This document shows positions 34,969 to 44,069 of a stretch of DNA of 64,000 nt, piece after piece; position 1 is the first letter of the stretch; the number at the start of each line of letters is the position of its first letter. The stretch is from Lachnoanaerobaculum sp. OBRC5-5 (GTDB lineage: Bacteria; Bacillota; Clostridia; Lachnospirales; Lachnospiraceae): the NCBI RefSeq assembly GCF_000296385.1, contig NZ_JH815185.1:227960-291959 (forward strand), written 5' to 3'. The notes under the pieces are model-generated. The model was given only the letters and a program-made list of their open reading frames with translations, did no database searches and was not told the origin of the DNA. The position numbers and the translations under genes were made by a program.

Positions 34969-35249
34969 TATTTATTAACAGCATCCTTTAGTGCCTTACC
35001 CGGCTTGAACTTTGGAACTACGCTCTCAGCAATCTTCATTGTCTCGCCTGTTCTTGGGTTTCTTCCTTCTCTTGCAGGTCTTACAGATGTTTCAAATGTA
35101 CCGAAGCCAACAAGCTGGATCTTTTCCTTCTTAGCAAGCTCTTCTGTAACAACTTCTACAAAAGACTTAAGTGTAGCCTCAAGATCCTTCTTTGTAACGG
35201 AATTATCCATCTTCTTAGCAATAGCATCGATTAACTCTGTTCTATTCAT
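34968..35249 (-). CDS. hup: DNA-binding protein HU
   Basis: HU is the nucleoid-associated histone-like dimer that bends DNA. The 93-residue product has the family blocks MNRTELIDAIAKK, the signature GFGTFETSVRPAREGRNPRT (about 47-66) with the conserved proline of the DNA-binding arm, and a Lys-rich C-terminus. An AGGAGG site precedes the ATG. It is first in a two-gene operon with rqcP under a near-consensus promoter. Confidence 0.96.
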   Translation of the reverse strand: MNRTELIDAIAKKMDNSVTKKDLEATLKSFVEVVTEELAKKEKIQLVGFGTFETSVRPAREGRNPRTGETMKIAESVVPKFKPGKALKDAVNK

Positions 35250-35358
35250 TTTCTTCCTCCTAAAAATAATGTTCTAAACATTATACTAAAATATTACTGC
35301 CGGATTCAGTCGGCAATATAGAATCATTATGAGATATGATACCACTCATAACATAATT

Positions 35359-35387
35359 TATATAGTCTGTTTAGGCTGATTTGTCAA
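35359..35387 (-). promoter_or_regulatory. SigmaA promoter of hup-rqcP
   Basis: On the minus strand TTGACA (35387-35382), a 17-bp spacer and TATATA (35364-35359) form a near-consensus promoter, leaving a leader of about 100 nt before hup. Confidence 0.8.
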
Positions 35388-35467
35388 GAAGAATAAGGCA
35401 AAAAAGCCATTTTGTAAGGGTTTTTTCTCTATAAAGTCATTTTATTTAAGAAAAAGTATATTTTTAG

Positions 35468-35517
35468 TTGACAAAGTATAGTTAAAGGGTGTATTATACT
35501 AATACCCCGTGGGGGTG
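35468..35517 (+). promoter_or_regulatory. Promoter and CsoR-type operator of the copper operon
   Basis: TTGACA (35468-35473), 18-bp spacer and TATTAT (35492-35497) form the promoter. Directly downstream lies ATACCCCGTGGGGGT (35502-35516), a GC-rich pseudo-palindrome that matches the known CsoR operator pattern TACCCC-N-GGGGTA and stands out in AT-rich DNA. CsoR encoded in the same operon would repress transcription until it binds Cu(I). Confidence 0.85.
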
Positions 35518-35534
35518 TTTTAGAAAGGAGAAAT

Positions 35535-38081
35535 ATGGTAAAAGAAAAATATAATATTACCGGAATGAGTTGTGCCGCCTGCTCCGCCAAAGTGGAGAGA
35601 GTGGTAGGCAAGCTTGACGGTGTGGAGAATGTATCTGTAAATCTTTTGACTAATTCCATGCAGGTGGAATATAAGGAAGATAAGCTGAGTTCAAATGATA
35701 TAATAAAAAATATAGCCGATGCCGGATATGGAGCATCTTTGGCTACAGACAGCAAACAAAAAAAAGAAGAGAAAAGTTTAAAAAAGACCAATGATGATGC
35801 AATAACTTCTATGAAGTTCAGGTTGAAGGTATCTATAGTATTTTTGGTTATTTTGATGTATTTCAGTATGGGAAGCATGATAGGTTTACCGCTTCCGAAA
35901 TTCTTATCAGGTGAGGGTAATCCGGTAGGCTTTGCCCTGACACAGCTTTTACTGGTACTGCCTGTAATGTATGTAAACAGAAAGTATTATATAAGCGGAT
36001 TTAAATCTCTTTTCCATCTTTCACCGAATATGGATACACTTATTGCGGTAGGTACAGTTGCCGCATTTACATATGGAGTAATTGCAATCTATGTAATGGG
36101 TTATGCACTTAATAATGCAGATATGCATACAGTGACGGAATACAGAATGAATCTTTATTTTGAATCTGTGTCCATGATATTGACTCTTATTACTTTAGGA
36201 AAATTTTTTGAAACAGGTTCAAAAGCAAGAACAACAGATGCAATATCAAAGCTTATAGATTTATCACCGAAGAGGGCAAATGTACTTCGTGACGGTGTAG
36301 AGGAGAACATACTTACAGAAGATGTTGTAGTGGGAGATATTGTAATAGTCAGACCCGGTGAGAGCATTCCGGTAGACGGAATGATAATTGAGGGCAGTAC
36401 GAGTGTGGATGAGAGTGCCATTACAGGTGAGAGTATACCTGTGCAAAAGGAGAAAGGCGATAAGCTTATAGCCGCAACTATAAATAAAAACGGTAGTGTA
36501 AGAATAAAAGCCACAGAGGTAGGTGAGGATACCGCTATTTCAAGGATAATTGCTTTGGTGGAAGAGGCTTCATCATCAAAAGCGCCTATTGCCAAGATGG
36601 CTGATAAGGTCGCAGGAGTATTTGTACCGGTTGTTATGGGAATTTCACTCATAACATTCATAGTATGGTTGGCACTGGGATATGATTTTTCATTTGCTCT
36701 AAATTGTGCTATAGCGGTACTTGTTATATCCTGTCCATGTTCACTTGGACTTGCAACACCTGTAGCCATAATGGTCGGCACAGGAAAGGGCGCCGAAAAC
36801 GGAATACTTATTAAATCTGCCGATGCACTGGAGACCACTCACAGTATTGATACTGTGGTACTTGATAAGACAGGTACCGTAACAGAGGGTAAGCCTGTAG
36901 TTACAGATATTTTGGCATTTGATATAGACGAGAATGAATTTTTAAAACTGGCTGCAGGAGTTGAGAGCGCTTCGGAGCATCCTTTAGCTGAGGCTATTGT
37001 AGAAAAGGCTAAGGAAAAGAATTTAGAGATTGTTTCACCTACAGAGTTTCAGGCGATATCAGGAAGAGGTATTGTTGCAAGTGTAGGCGGTTCAAAAATT
37101 ATTGCCGGAAATGAGCAGGCCATAAAAGAGCAGTATGGAAACAGTGAAAACTTTACAGAAGTATTTAAAAAGGGAAATGAGCTTGCCGCTCAGGGTAAGA
37201 CACCGATGTACTTTATGAAAGACGGCAAACTGCTTGGAATTATTGCAGTTGCGGATACAATAAAAAAAGACAGTAAGGAAGCTATACAGGCTCTTAAAAA
37301 CAGAAATATTGATGTCATATTGCTTACAGGTGATCATAAAAACACTGCAATGGCTATTGCAAAGGAAGCAGGCATTAAAAAGGTTATTGCCGAAGTTTTA
37401 CCTACCGATAAGGAAGAACATATCAGAGAGCTTATTAAAGCAGGACATAAGGTGGCAATGGTCGGTGACGGAATCAATGATTCGCCTGCACTTGCAAGAG
37501 CGGATGTAGGTATTGCAATAGGTGCAGGTACGGATATCGCTATAGAGAGTGCGGATATAGTACTGATGCACAGCTCATTAAAGGATGTGGCTACGGCAAT
37601 TGATTTAAGTAAGGCGGTAATCAGAAATATAAAGCAGAATCTTTTCTGGGCATTCTTTTATAATTCAATCGGAATACCTTTGGCTGCAGGAGTATTTTAT
37701 TTAAGCATGGGATGGAAGCTCAGTCCTATGTTCGGAGCGGCCGCAATGGGAATGAGCAGTGTATGCGTGGTAAGTAACGCACTCAGACTAAGAGGCTTCA
37801 AGTCGAAGGAAATAAAGAAAAACAATATAGAAAATGATGAGATAGAGCTAATTGAAAATAAAAGAAAAGAGGATAAAAATATGACAACAGTAATTAATGT
37901 AAACGGAATGATGTGTGAGCACTGCAAGGCAACTGTGGAGAAGGTGACAAGAGGTGTAGAAGGTGTGAGCAATTCACTGGTGAATTTGGACGCAAAAAAT
38001 GTTACAATAGAGCATAGTGCCGATACAGACTTGGAGAAGGTGAAAAAAGCTATTACAGATGCAGGCTATGAGGTAGTATAA
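35535..38081 (+). CDS. copA: Copper-exporting P1B-type ATPase with C-terminal CopZ-like domain
   Basis: CopA pumps Cu(I) out of the cell. The 848-residue protein has an N-terminal metal-binding HMA domain (GMSCAACSAKVE, Cys 13 and 16), eight predicted membrane helices, the actuator motif TGES, the membrane Cu site CPC (about residues 400-402), phosphorylation motif DKTGTVT (about 443), SEHPLAEA with the conserved His-Pro, and GDGINDSPALA. After the last helices, a Lys/Glu/Asn-rich linker leads to a second HMA domain (NGMMCEHCKATVEKV, Cys 794 and 797) of CopZ type. A C-terminal HMA is unusual; the linker holds an internal start site. The gene overlaps csoR by one base. Confidence 0.95.
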   Translation: MVKEKYNITGMSCAACSAKVERVVGKLDGVENVSVNLLTNSMQVEYKEDKLSSNDIIKNIADAGYGASLATDSKQKKEEKSLKKTNDDAITSMKFRLKVSIVFLVILMYFSMGSMIGLPLPKFLSGEGNPVGFALTQLLLVLPVMYVNRKYYISGFKSLFHLSPNMDTLIAVGTVAAFTYGVIAIYVMGYALNNADMHTVTEYRMNLYFESVSMILTLITLGKFFETGSKARTTDAISKLIDLSPKRANVLRDGVEENILTEDVVVGDIVIVRPGESIPVDGMIIEGSTSVDESAITGESIPVQKEKGDKLIAATINKNGSVRIKATEVGEDTAISRIIALVEEASSSKAPIAKMADKVAGVFVPVVMGISLITFIVWLALGYDFSFALNCAIAVLVISCPCSLGLATPVAIMVGTGKGAENGILIKSADALETTHSIDTVVLDKTGTVTEGKPVVTDILAFDIDENEFLKLAAGVESASEHPLAEAIVEKAKEKNLEIVSPTEFQAISGRGIVASVGGSKIIAGNEQAIKEQYGNSENFTEVFKKGNELAAQGKTPMYFMKDGKLLGIIAVADTIKKDSKEAIQALKNRNIDVILLTGDHKNTAMAIAKEAGIKKVIAEVLPTDKEEHIRELIKAGHKVAMVGDGINDSPALARADVGIAIGAGTDIAIESADIVLMHSSLKDVATAIDLSKAVIRNIKQNLFWAFFYNSIGIPLAAGVFYLSMGWKLSPMFGAAAMGMSSVCVVSNALRLRGFKSKEIKKNNIENDEIELIENKRKEDKNMTTVINVNGMMCEHCKATVEKVTRGVEGVSNSLVNLDAKNVTIEHSADTDLEKVKKAITDAGYEVV
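37881..38081 (+). CDS. Possible internally initiated CopZ copper chaperone
   Basis: An ATG at 37881, in the copA frame, is preceded by AGAGGA with seven bases between, an ideal internal ribosome binding site. Starting there gives a free 66-residue HMA protein (MTTVINVNGMMCEHC...), the exact size of CopZ chaperones. The same codons are also read as the C-terminal domain of CopA. Dual use is inferred from the site and length; it may be only a fusion. Confidence 0.4.
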   Translation: MTTVINVNGMMCEHCKATVEKVTRGVEGVSNSLVNLDAKNVTIEHSADTDLEKVKKAITDAGYEVV

Positions 38082-38353
38082 TGAGAGCCGATTCTAAGAC
38101 TGTTTTAAGGCAGTTAAAGACTGCCAAAGGACAGCTTGAGGGCATAATAAAGATGGTGGAAGAAGACAGATATTGTATTGATATATCAAATCAGGTTCTT
38201 GCCACCAGAGCTCTTCTTGAAAGGACAAACCGTATTATCTTGGAATCACATATAGAGGGTTGCATTTTGGATGCGGCAGCTACAGGAAGTGAGGAAGAGA
38301 GAAAAGAGAAGATATTTGAGCTGTCAAATATGATAAAGAAGATGATGAAATAA
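38081..38353 (+). CDS. csoR: Copper-sensing repressor CsoR
   Basis: The 90-residue all-helical protein belongs to the CsoR/RcnR (DUF156) family. It carries the Cu(I) ligand set C-x(n)-H-x3-C: Cys in EDRYCIDISNQ, then His and Cys in ESHIEGC. The N-terminal LRQLKTAKGQLEGIIKMVEEDRYC is split here as LRQLKTAKGQLEGI plus MVEED. It most likely represses its own operon at the GC-rich site upstream of copA. It overlaps both neighbours by one base (TAATG). Confidence 0.92.
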   Translation: MRADSKTVLRQLKTAKGQLEGIIKMVEEDRYCIDISNQVLATRALLERTNRIILESHIEGCILDAAATGSEEERKEKIFELSNMIKKMMK

Positions 38354-39246
38354 TGGAAAGAGAAATTCTTTATATAATAGACGGGGAGTATAAGGATATT
38401 CAAGACTATTTAAAAGCAAAGGGATATTCGGCCTCAAATATTATAGATCTTAAAAAATATGAAAACGGTATAATGCTCAACGGAGTTTGGGCTTATATGA
38501 ATCAGAAGCCGGCGGTAAATGACCGGCTTCTTGTGCGTGTATGTGAAAATAGAAAAAGTGAAAATATAGTACCTGTGGACATCAAGCTTGATATAAAATA
38601 TGAGGATGATGATATAATAGTTATAAATAAGGCCGGTGATATGCCGATTCATCCAAGCCTTAATAATTATGAGAACTCACTTGCAAACGCTCTGATACAC
38701 TATTATAATGGCAAAAACTTTGTTTTCAGATGCATTAACAGACTTGATAAGGACACTACGGGGCTTACAATAGTGGCAAAGCATTTCTTAAGTGCAGGTA
38801 TTTTAAATATAGCTATGCAAAACAGGCAGATAAAAAGGGTGTATAATGCTATAGTAAAAGATGACGGCAGACTGCCGGATGCAGATACAATTGACTTGCC
38901 GATAGCCAGAGAAGATGATACCTTGATAAAGAGAAAAGTAAGCTCTGACGGTCAAAGGGCTGTGACACATTTTAAGGTCTTGAAAAGATTTGAAAAATAC
39001 TCTTTAATAGAGCTTAGACTTGAAACAGGCAGAACACATCAGATACGTGTACATATGAGCCATATAGGTGCACCGCTTGTAGGAGATTATTTGTATAATG
39101 ATAATGATTACGGTAAAAGCTTTGTAAGACCGCTCTTGCATTCAAAGAGCCTTGAGTTCACACATCCTATAACAGGTGAGAGAATGTATCTTGAGTGTGA
39201 TTTACCGGCAGATTTTAAAGAAAAGATAGGAAAGAATTATGTTTAG
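38353..39246 (+). CDS. RluA-family RNA pseudouridine synthase
   Basis: The 297-residue enzyme converts uridine to pseudouridine in rRNA or tRNA. It shows the catalytic motif CINRLDKDTTGL with the essential Asp (about residue 136), DIIVINKAGDMPIHPS, and the C-terminal TGRTHQIRVHMSHIGAPLVGD block. The N-terminal 90 residues are a weak S4-like region. Its start overlaps the csoR stop by one base and its end overlaps the glycosylase gene by 8 bp, so it is expressed with the copper operon although its function is unrelated. Confidence 0.9.
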   Translation: MEREILYIIDGEYKDIQDYLKAKGYSASNIIDLKKYENGIMLNGVWAYMNQKPAVNDRLLVRVCENRKSENIVPVDIKLDIKYEDDDIIVINKAGDMPIHPSLNNYENSLANALIHYYNGKNFVFRCINRLDKDTTGLTIVAKHFLSAGILNIAMQNRQIKRVYNAIVKDDGRLPDADTIDLPIAREDDTLIKRKVSSDGQRAVTHFKVLKRFEKYSLIELRLETGRTHQIRVHMSHIGAPLVGDYLYNDNDYGKSFVRPLLHSKSLEFTHPITGERMYLECDLPADFKEKIGKNYV

Positions 39247-40087
39247 AATAGAATACCCACATCTTGATATGAGAAAGATTGCAGACAGCGGACAGATATT
39301 CAGATTTAATATTTATGAGGATGAATTCAGCCTTGTGGCAGGTGAAAGGCTACTCTTTATAAAAGAGGACGGAGACGGATATATACTCTCTTGCAGTGAA
39401 GAGGAGTTTAATGATTTTTGGTTGGATTATTTTGACCTTAGACTTGATTATAAAGAGTATGAGAAGAATATTCCAAAGAGCGATCTGTTTTTAATAAATG
39501 CAGCCGAATATTCATATGGAATTCGTATATTAAATCAGGATAAATGGGAAATGCTTATATCATTTATTATTTCACAAAGAAAGAGTATACCGGCTATTAA
39601 ATCATCGGTTGAAAAACTTTCAAAGGTGTACGGGAAAAAAATAGATATGCAAGTTCCGGATTTTATTAAAAATATCGATCCGAATACAGAATTTTATAGT
39701 TTCCCCACACCGGAGGCTTTAGCAAATGCAAGTATTGATGAGTTAAATGCCTGCTCACTCGGATACAGAAGCCCATATATAGAGGCTACTGCAAAGGCGG
39801 TATTCAGAAAAGATATAGAAATTGAGGCACTTGCAAAGCTAAATGATACGGAACTTTTAGCCGCTTTAATGAGTCTTAAGGGTGTCGGTATAAAGGTGGC
39901 AAACTGTGTGGCATTATTCGGTTATCACAGAATTGCAGCCTTTCCTATAGATGTCTGGATAAAGAGAATGATTGATGAGCACTATGACGGAGAATTCCCA
40001 CTGGAGCTTTATGAAGGCTATGCAGGTGTTATTCAACAATATATTTTCTATTATGGCAGAGAAAGTGTGAAACATAGTAGTAATTAG
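39239..40087 (+). CDS. 8-oxoguanine DNA glycosylase (OGG1-type)
   Basis: The 282-residue protein removes oxidised guanine from DNA. It has an N-terminal OGG_N-like domain (about 1-100, with SGQIFRFN) and an HhH-GPD domain: the helix-hairpin-helix SLKGVGIKVANCVALF (about 222-237), where the Lys of GIKVA corresponds to the Schiff-base Lys of OGG1, and FPIDVWIKRM with the catalytic Asp. It is the last gene of the copper operon by overlap. Co-transcription with copper defence may reflect copper-driven oxidative damage. Confidence 0.9.
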   Translation: MFRIEYPHLDMRKIADSGQIFRFNIYEDEFSLVAGERLLFIKEDGDGYILSCSEEEFNDFWLDYFDLRLDYKEYEKNIPKSDLFLINAAEYSYGIRILNQDKWEMLISFIISQRKSIPAIKSSVEKLSKVYGKKIDMQVPDFIKNIDPNTEFYSFPTPEALANASIDELNACSLGYRSPYIEATAKAVFRKDIEIEALAKLNDTELLAALMSLKGVGIKVANCVALFGYHRIAAFPIDVWIKRMIDEHYDGEFPLELYEGYAGVIQQYIFYYGRESVKHSSN

Positions 40088-40158
40088 CATAGAAATTTGA
40101 TATTATATTACCATATCAAAATGGTGAAAAGGGACACATTTCCTATGAAAGGAGCATT

Positions 40159-41874
40159 ATGAACGAACTTACAAAAAAGGCTTATGAGACCTGGAAAAAT
40201 GCCGACTTGGCTGATGAGGCTCTTGTAAAAGAGATGGCATCCATTGCAAATGATGAAGAGGCTATCAATGACAGATTTTATAAGGAATTGGCATTCGGTA
40301 CAGGCGGTCTTAGAGGCGTGCTTGGAGTTGGAAGCAACAGAATGAATATTTATACTGTTGGAAAGGCCAGCAGAGGTTTGGCAAATTATATAAATTCCAT
40401 ATCAAAGGCTCCTAAGCTTGCCATATCATATGACAGCAGAAACAATTCAGATGTATTTGCAAAAAGAGCGGCAAGTATATTTGCAGGAGCGGGAATAAAG
40501 GTATATATCTGGAAAGAGCTTATGCCTACACCTGCACTTTCTTTTGCGGTAAGAGAGCTCGGATGTGACGGCGGTATAATGGTGACAGCCAGCCACAACC
40601 CTGCAAAATACAACGGATATAAAGTATACGGTGCTGACGGATGTCAGATAGCCAATGAGGCGGCAGACAGAATACTTGATGAGATAAACAGTGTGGAGAC
40701 ATTCTCAAACTATGGGCTGGTTGATTTTGAGGAAGGCCTTAAGTCGGGTATTATCGAGTATATAAGTGAAGATACCTTTAATGCCTTTATGGATGCGGTT
40801 TCAACACAGACTTTTATAGGTGATGATGTTGATAAGAATGTAAAAATTGCTTATACACCTCTTTACGGAACAGGTTTAAGATGTGTTACAACCTGTCTTA
40901 AGAAAAACGGATTTACAAATATTGAGATAGTAAAGGAGCAGGCTACTCCAAACGGAGATTTCCCAACCTGCCCATATCCAAATCCTGAGATAAGAGAAGC
41001 TCTTGAAGTAGGTTTGAATGTTGCTAAAGAAGTTGGAGCGGATATTCTTATTGCTACAGACCCCGACTGTGACAGAGTAGGTATTGCAGTAAAGCAGGGA
41101 GATGATTTCAGACTCTTCTCAGGAAATGAAGTAGGAGTTTTACTTACAGACTTTATTGCAAAGAGAAAAGTTGCAATGGGAATTATGCCTAAGAAGCCTG
41201 TAGTTGTTAAAACAATAGTTACTACAGATCTTGTAAACAGAGTTGCAGACAACTACGGTATCGAGACAAGAGATGTGCTTACAGGATTTAAATATATCGG
41301 AGATCAGATTGCAAATCTTGAAAAAGACGGTGAAGTGGACAGATACCTCCTTGGATTTGAGGAGAGCTACGGATATCTTTCAGGAAGCTATGTAAGGGAT
41401 AAGGATGCTGTAAACGGAGCATATTTGATTGCACAGATGTTTGCATACTATAAGGCTGAGAACAAGTCATTACTTGATGTACTTAACGGATTATATGAGA
41501 AGTACGGATATTATCTGAATACACTTTATTCATTTGAGTTTGAAGGCGAGAGCGGAATGAAGAAGATGGATGCAATAATGGATACTTTCAGAAACAATAC
41601 TCCAAAGGAAATTGCAGGTGTAAAGGTTTTGGAAGTAAGAGATTATGAGACTTCCACTCAGACAAATCTTGCTACAGGTGAGAAAAAGGCAATAGACTTA
41701 CCGAAGTCAAATGTTATCAAGTATATGCTTGAGGGCAACTCATCTGCAGTACTCAGACCTTCAGGAACCGAGCCTAAGTTAAAGCTTTATCTTGCTATAA
41801 GCAGTGAGAATGAAGCAAGTGCAAGAGAACTTGAGAGCAAAATAGCAAATGAAATAAAGAAGAGTTTAGCTTAA
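40159..41874 (+). CDS. Phosphoglucomutase/phosphomannomutase
   Basis: The 571-residue alpha-D-phosphohexomutase interconverts hexose 1- and 6-phosphates. All four signature loops are visible: the phosphoserine loop TASHNPAKYNGYK (about residue 143), metal-binding DPDCDRVGIAV (about 300), the sugar-binding loop GFEESYGYL (about 395), and phosphate-binding RPSGTEPKLKLY near the C-terminus. AAAGGAG lies before the ATG. The long form (over 550 aa) is the PgcA type of Firmicutes, which supplies glucose 1-phosphate for envelope polymers. It is monocistronic. Confidence 0.94.
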   Translation: MNELTKKAYETWKNADLADEALVKEMASIANDEEAINDRFYKELAFGTGGLRGVLGVGSNRMNIYTVGKASRGLANYINSISKAPKLAISYDSRNNSDVFAKRAASIFAGAGIKVYIWKELMPTPALSFAVRELGCDGGIMVTASHNPAKYNGYKVYGADGCQIANEAADRILDEINSVETFSNYGLVDFEEGLKSGIIEYISEDTFNAFMDAVSTQTFIGDDVDKNVKIAYTPLYGTGLRCVTTCLKKNGFTNIEIVKEQATPNGDFPTCPYPNPEIREALEVGLNVAKEVGADILIATDPDCDRVGIAVKQGDDFRLFSGNEVGVLLTDFIAKRKVAMGIMPKKPVVVKTIVTTDLVNRVADNYGIETRDVLTGFKYIGDQIANLEKDGEVDRYLLGFEESYGYLSGSYVRDKDAVNGAYLIAQMFAYYKAENKSLLDVLNGLYEKYGYYLNTLYSFEFEGESGMKKMDAIMDTFRNNTPKEIAGVKVLEVRDYETSTQTNLATGEKKAIDLPKSNVIKYMLEGNSSAVLRPSGTEPKLKLYLAISSENEASARELESKIANEIKKSLA

Positions 41875-41876
41875 AT

Positions 41877-41907
41877 TTTTAGAGGCTGTGTAAACGGCCT
41901 CTTTTTT
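41877..41907 (+). terminator. Intrinsic terminator of the phosphohexomutase gene
   Basis: AGAGGC pairs with GCCTCT around a 10-nt loop and is followed by TTTTTT. Confidence 0.85.
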
Positions 41908-41933
41908 AATGCATTAATATAAAACATTTTTAC

Positions 41934-41962
41934 TTGCAATTTAAAATCTACTGTGCTATCAT
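41934..41962 (+). promoter_or_regulatory. Promoter of the ACT protein-hom operon
   Basis: TTGCAA (41934-41939), 17-bp spacer, extended -10 TGCTATCAT (TATCAT at 41957-41962), 37 bp before the start codon. Confidence 0.55.
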
Positions 41963-41999
41963 TGTGCGGTAGACGTACAAATGTATTTTAGGGGCGAAC

Positions 42000-42443
42000 A
42001 TGGAACAGAATATCAAATATTATGTGGTAAAAGATAAAGCAATACCTGAGGTACTCATTAAGGTGGTTGAGGCAAAGAGGCTTTTGACTGCGGACAAGAT
42101 GATGACTGTAAAGGAGGCCACAGATAAATGCGGTATAAGCAGAAGCTCATTTTACAAATATAAAGATGATATCTTTCCATTTGATGATTCTTCAAAGGGA
42201 AGGAATATCACCCTCTCTATTCAGATATCGGATGAAATGGGACTTTTATCGGAGTTGTTGGCAGTGGTTGCAAAGTATCATGCCAATATCCTGACAATAC
42301 ATCAGACCATACCCGTAAGCGGTGTGGCGACTATTTCTTTATCTATAGAGGTTTTAAATGATACAGGAGACTTATCTAAGATGGTAGATGAAATCGGAAA
42401 TTTGGACGGCATCTTTGATATAAAAATATTGGCTAGGGAGTAA
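42000..42443 (+). CDS. ACT-domain protein (UPF0735/PheB type)
   Basis: The 147-residue protein has an N-terminal helix-turn-helix-like segment (MTVKEATDKCGISRSSFYKYKDDIFPF, about 36-62, cited by the core KCGISRSSFYKYKD) and a C-terminal ACT domain (about 70-147, TLSIQISDEMGLLSELLAVVAKY). Such proteins sit next to homoserine dehydrogenase or prephenate dehydratase genes in Firmicutes and are thought to sense an amino acid. Here it lies 3 bp before hom, so regulation of the aspartate-family pathway is likely, as an inference from context. Confidence 0.88.
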   Translation: MEQNIKYYVVKDKAIPEVLIKVVEAKRLLTADKMMTVKEATDKCGISRSSFYKYKDDIFPFDDSSKGRNITLSIQISDEMGLLSELLAVVAKYHANILTIHQTIPVSGVATISLSIEVLNDTGDLSKMVDEIGNLDGIFDIKILARE

Positions 42444-42446
42444 ATT

Positions 42447-43664
42447 ATGTTTAATATTGCGATATTGGGATTTGGAACAGTAGGTTCAGGCGTATATGAA
42501 GTTATAAAGCAAAATAATGCACTTTTAAAGGAGAAGACAGGTGAGGATATAGCTGTGAAAAAAATCCTTGATCTGCGTGAGTTCCCGGGAACAGAGTGGG
42601 AAAACTTGTTGGTACATGATATTAAAGAAATCATAGAAGATAAGGATATAGATGTAGTAGTAGAGACAATGGGAGGAACATCACCGGCTTTTGAGTTTGT
42701 AAGGGATGCGCTTTTGTCAGGTAAGCATGTTACCACATCAAACAAGGCTTTGGTGGCGGCACACGGTACGGAGCTTTTAAAGATTGCAAGAGAAAAAAAT
42801 GTAAACTTCTTCTTTGAAGCAAGTGTAGGCGGCGGTATTCCTATTATCAGAACTTTAACAGAGAGTTATGCAGGTGAGCATTTTAAGGAGATTACAGGTA
42901 TCTTAAACGGTACTACAAACTATATACTTACAAAGATGGATGCAGAGGGTGAGAGCTTTGAAAAGGCACTTGCTACAGCACAGGATCTCGGATATGCGGA
43001 GAGAAATCCTGAGGCTGATGTGGAAGGACATGATACTTGCAGAAAGATTGCAATACTTTCATCTCTTGCAACAGGCAAGGAAGTAAACTTTGAAAATATT
43101 CATACAGAGGGTATCACAAAGATAGATACAACAGATTTTGAGTATGCAAAGCATCTTAATACATCTATAAAGCTTTTCGGTGATGCAAAGTTTGAAAATG
43201 GTAAGCTTTTTGCATTCGTAGCACCTGTAATGGTTGAAAATAATCATCCGCTCTTTATGGTAAATGATGTATTTAACGGAATTATGGTAGAGGGAAATAT
43301 GCTTGGAAAGAGCATGCTCTACGGTAGCGGTGCAGGAAAGCTTCCTACTGCAAGTGCAGTAGTTGCAGACATTGTTGCAATTGCAAAGAATAAGCATGGA
43401 AATGTACCTTTCGGCTGGGGTGAGAACAAGCAGGAAGTTGTAGATATGCAGGAGACAAGCCATAGATATTTTGTAAGATTTATGGGTAGAGACAGTGAGT
43501 TTATAGAAAAATGCAAGTCCGAATTCAAGGATTCAAGAGAAGTATACCTTGACGGCAAGGACGAATTCGCTTTGATAACAGGAGTACTTAAGGAAAAAGA
43601 TTTCCTTAGTGCTTTGAATAATCTGAGCGGTGTGATAAAATATATAAGAACAAAGATAGTTTAA
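42447..43664 (+). CDS. hom: Homoserine dehydrogenase
   Basis: This enzyme reduces aspartate semialdehyde to homoserine on the way to threonine and methionine. The 405-residue protein has the NAD(P) Rossmann motif ILGFGTVGSGVYEV (residues 5-18), the family segment TSNKALVAAHG, GILNGTTNYILTKM, and the catalytic region AEADVEGHD-like (here NPEADVEGHDTCRKIAILS, with the conserved Asp and Lys). The C-terminal part (about 345-405) is a short ACT-like regulatory domain. It is co-transcribed with the ACT protein upstream. Confidence 0.95.
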   Translation: MFNIAILGFGTVGSGVYEVIKQNNALLKEKTGEDIAVKKILDLREFPGTEWENLLVHDIKEIIEDKDIDVVVETMGGTSPAFEFVRDALLSGKHVTTSNKALVAAHGTELLKIAREKNVNFFFEASVGGGIPIIRTLTESYAGEHFKEITGILNGTTNYILTKMDAEGESFEKALATAQDLGYAERNPEADVEGHDTCRKIAILSSLATGKEVNFENIHTEGITKIDTTDFEYAKHLNTSIKLFGDAKFENGKLFAFVAPVMVENNHPLFMVNDVFNGIMVEGNMLGKSMLYGSGAGKLPTASAVVADIVAIAKNKHGNVPFGWGENKQEVVDMQETSHRYFVRFMGRDSEFIEKCKSEFKDSREVYLDGKDEFALITGVLKEKDFLSALNNLSGVIKYIRTKIV

Positions 43665-43670
43665 TTTTTA

Positions 43671-43700
43671 TTGGCACTACCATTGGTGGTGCCAAAATTA
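43671..43700 (+). terminator. Hairpin after hom
   Basis: An 11-bp perfect stem (TTGGCACTACC paired with GGTGGTGCCAA, loop ATT) follows hom. The downstream sequence is AT-rich rather than a pure T-run, so termination may be partial. Confidence 0.6.
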
Positions 43701-43714
43701 TATTTGGGAAGAAA

Positions 43715-44056
43715 ATGAGAAAGATATTAGAATTTTTATTAAGTTTTGTACCTCCATGTGCATTTCATGAATTTACAGGTCTATATTGTCCGGGCTGTGG
43801 AGGAACTAGGGCAGTGAGATTTTTGGTAAGGGGAAATATATGGAAAAGCTTTATTTATAACCCCACAGTACTTTATACTGTTATTGCAACTTTTATTTTT
43901 TTCGCTTTTGTAGTAAAGTATAAGATTAGTGGCAAGCATTTAAATAAGGACAAGATTGTATTGCCGATGTTATATATAGGAATTGCCATAATGATTTTAA
44001 ACTGGATTATAAAAGACTGGTTTTTAATTTTTAGAGGAATTGATTTATTAAAATAG
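43715..44056 (+). CDS. DUF2752 membrane protein
   Basis: The 113-residue protein has the DUF2752 signature CPGCGGTRAVRFL (about residues 26-38) with two cysteines, after a short N-terminal segment PPCAFHEFTGLYC, and two to three hydrophobic helices (about 50-70, 85-105). DUF2752 proteins are small membrane proteins of unknown role. It is followed 13 bp later by a second small membrane protein, a pairing I recall in related Clostridia, and then by tex. Confidence 0.8.
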   Translation: MRKILEFLLSFVPPCAFHEFTGLYCPGCGGTRAVRFLVRGNIWKSFIYNPTVLYTVIATFIFFAFVVKYKISGKHLNKDKIVLPMLYIGIAIMILNWIIKDWFLIFRGIDLLK

Positions 44057-44069
44057 ACGAGGATTATAG

